Source: Chara braunii (Eukaryota > Streptophyta > Charophyceae > Charales > Characeae). From it: 31,220 nt of DNA. Position 1 is the stretch's first letter, and every line of letters begins with the position of its first letter. Both the position numbers and the translations under genes were made by a program. A model generated the notes under the pieces. It was given only the letters and a program-made list of their open reading frames with translations, did no database searches and had not been told where the DNA came from. The stretch is taken from NCBI GenBank assembly GCA_003427395.1, contig BFEA01000007.1, positions 2,069,091 to 2,100,310 of the forward strand, written 5' to 3'. This document shows positions 30,293 to 31,220 of the stretch, one piece after another.

Positions 30293-30825
30293 GTTGGAGG
30301 GCGAGGTGTCCCGGCCCTCCTCTGTGTGTCAGGCTCCTACTCAGTACTCGCTCCTCGCTCAGATGCCCACAGCTCGTCGGGTTGTTCCCGAGTGTACGCG
30401 ACACTCTTGATATACCTGAACGGTACACTACTATGGACAGGTCCAGTTGGTGCACCTATTAGCAAAAGGGTGCGACAATGGACTCTTCATTGGTCCACGC
30501 AGGCTCGGCGCCCTGCTATACAGCAGAGCACTACCGGCCTGTGCCCGTGGTCGCCGCCGGGCTCGCCCAGGGAAGCGAAGGTCGAAGGACAAGCGCGTTT
30601 TTTTCCAATGCGCGCCGAGTGCCCCTCTGCCAGGTTATGGGTTAGGTGCATGGGGTCTTAGATTCACGGTCCAATAAAAAGAAAAATGAGGAAAAAGAAA
30701 AAGGGAAAGGGAAGTCATGTCTTAGGGTCGTGCGCCGATCTTGACCGTCGCCCTATTTTGGGAAGATTTAACGATTTCTGTCGTTGTGGCGTTATAATCC
30801 TCTCTTCCCTTTCTTTCTCTGATTG

Positions 30826-30914
30826 ATATTATTATTATTGTTATTATTATTATTGTTATTATTATTATTGTTATTATTATTATTGTTATTATTATTATTA
30901 TTACTGCTATTGAG
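30826..30914 (+). repeat. Minisatellite, 15-bp unit of TTA triplets ending in TTG
   Basis: Blocks of four TTA-type triplets plus TTG repeat about five times, with TTG to TTA change in the penultimate block and CTG in the last. Confidence 0.95.
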
Positions 30915-31030
30915 TTTTTCTTCTGGTCTTTTCGGCCTATCATTTCGCGAGAGAGGCCAACGGTTCGAATTTGAAGCTTGGTTGTGGTTTGTGGCTTAGA
31001 CTGACCCGAGCCTTCATGTATTTTCCATTG

Positions 31031-31072
31031 AGGGGACCGCTTATCAACCGTGGATGGTCATAAGCCCCCTCC
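31031..31072 (+). repeat. Foldback repeat, copy 1
   Basis: AGGGGACCGCTTATC, centre AACCGTGGATG, GTCATAAGCCCCCTCC. The ends are complementary, giving a hairpin. It is nearly the same as the copy at 31182-31220, about 148 bp away. Confidence 0.8.
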
Positions 31073-31181
31073 TTGCCATTGGACACGGGTATCCATCAGG
31101 GGTAATCCGCAGGTCCTTATTTGAAAAAAGGGGAAAGACCGCTTGTGTTCCGTTATGGGAAAATTTGCGGCATTCCCAAAA

Positions 31182-31220
31182 GAGGGGCTTATCACCCGTG
31201 GATGGTCATAAGTCCCCTCC
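31182..31220 (+). repeat. Foldback repeat, copy 2 (reaches window end)
   Basis: GAGGGGCTTATC, centre ACCCGTGGATG, GTCATAAGTCCCCTCC. The same foldback as copy 1 with a tighter left arm. The window ends at this repeat, so an array may continue outside. Confidence 0.8.

Larger units (their letters stand above)
30291..31220. other. Repetitive DNA interrupting the integrase; LTR-like start
   Basis: Begins TGTTGGAGGGC, with GGAGGGC (30296-30302) pairing with GCCCTCC (30314-30320). A TG start is typical of LTRs, but no matching CA end or second copy is in the window. The sequence contains a purine tract (~30675-30715), a minisatellite and two foldback repeats. The overlapping 76- to 111-codon ORFs at 30326-30677 have no motif. 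Confidence 0.4.

Noticed and set aside
30326-30677. 111- and 76-codon plus-strand ORFs
   Set aside because: Overlapping frames in GC-rich repetitive DNA with no recognisable domain.
30722-30943. Minus-strand ORF of 73 codons rich in isoleucine
   Set aside because: Translation of the TTA minisatellite.

Overview
This window is eukaryotic, repeat-dominated DNA with no intact conventional gene that I can support. The evidence is a degenerate Helitron rolling-circle transposon (a eukaryotic class), a Ty3/gypsy integrase remnant, long microsatellites, A/T and GA tracts, many short hairpins, and ORFs broken by stops and frameshifts. I cannot name the species. A large, TE-rich genome of a fungus or another microbial eukaryote would fit, but that is inference; no rRNA, tRNA or housekeeping gene is visible to anchor it.

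Layout. Positions ~230-4396 (+) hold a decayed Helitron RepHel protein: zinc-binding-like N-terminus, HUH endonuclease with HAH and paired tyrosines, then a PIF1-type helicase with Walker A, Walker B and GDFRQ motifs. An unrecognised protein (4731-5372, one stop) follows on the same strand. From 5.6 to 6.5 kb there is low-complexity DNA. A 341-bp tandem duplication lies at 6631-7311. From 7.3 to 9.4 kb there is non-coding DNA with strong hairpins. At 10.2-10.8 kb is a degenerate ~124-bp tandem repeat, and at 11.06-11.86 kb a second array built on an ACCCAAACTTATGGAAC core with a local 87-bp period. Two diverged inverted arms (~13.47-13.73 and ~16.63-16.98 kb) frame a ~3.5-kb segment containing a dense set of perfect hairpins.

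The most unusual part is 17.5-23.2 kb (+): at least nine remnants of one unrecognised protein unit, with about 480-bp spacing where best preserved. They share a PYE..KYE segment, a YFIDLD.YDVRIYVP-like segment and an NW..VI-like C-terminal segment. Two adjacent units (20841-21853) are nearly open. A ~379-bp MITE-like insertion flanked by GGTTAAC sits between units. A second unrecognised pseudogene (24055-24612) ends at a perfect 31-bp tandem duplication. At 29.6-30.3 kb the minus strand carries the C-terminal end of a Ty3/gypsy integrase with its GPY motif, cut off at ~30291 where other repetitive DNA starts. The last kilobase has a 15-bp TTA/TTG minisatellite and two copies of a foldback repeat.

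The coding remnants do not appear to work together. The window reads as layered transposon insertions plus a dying, locally expanded gene family.
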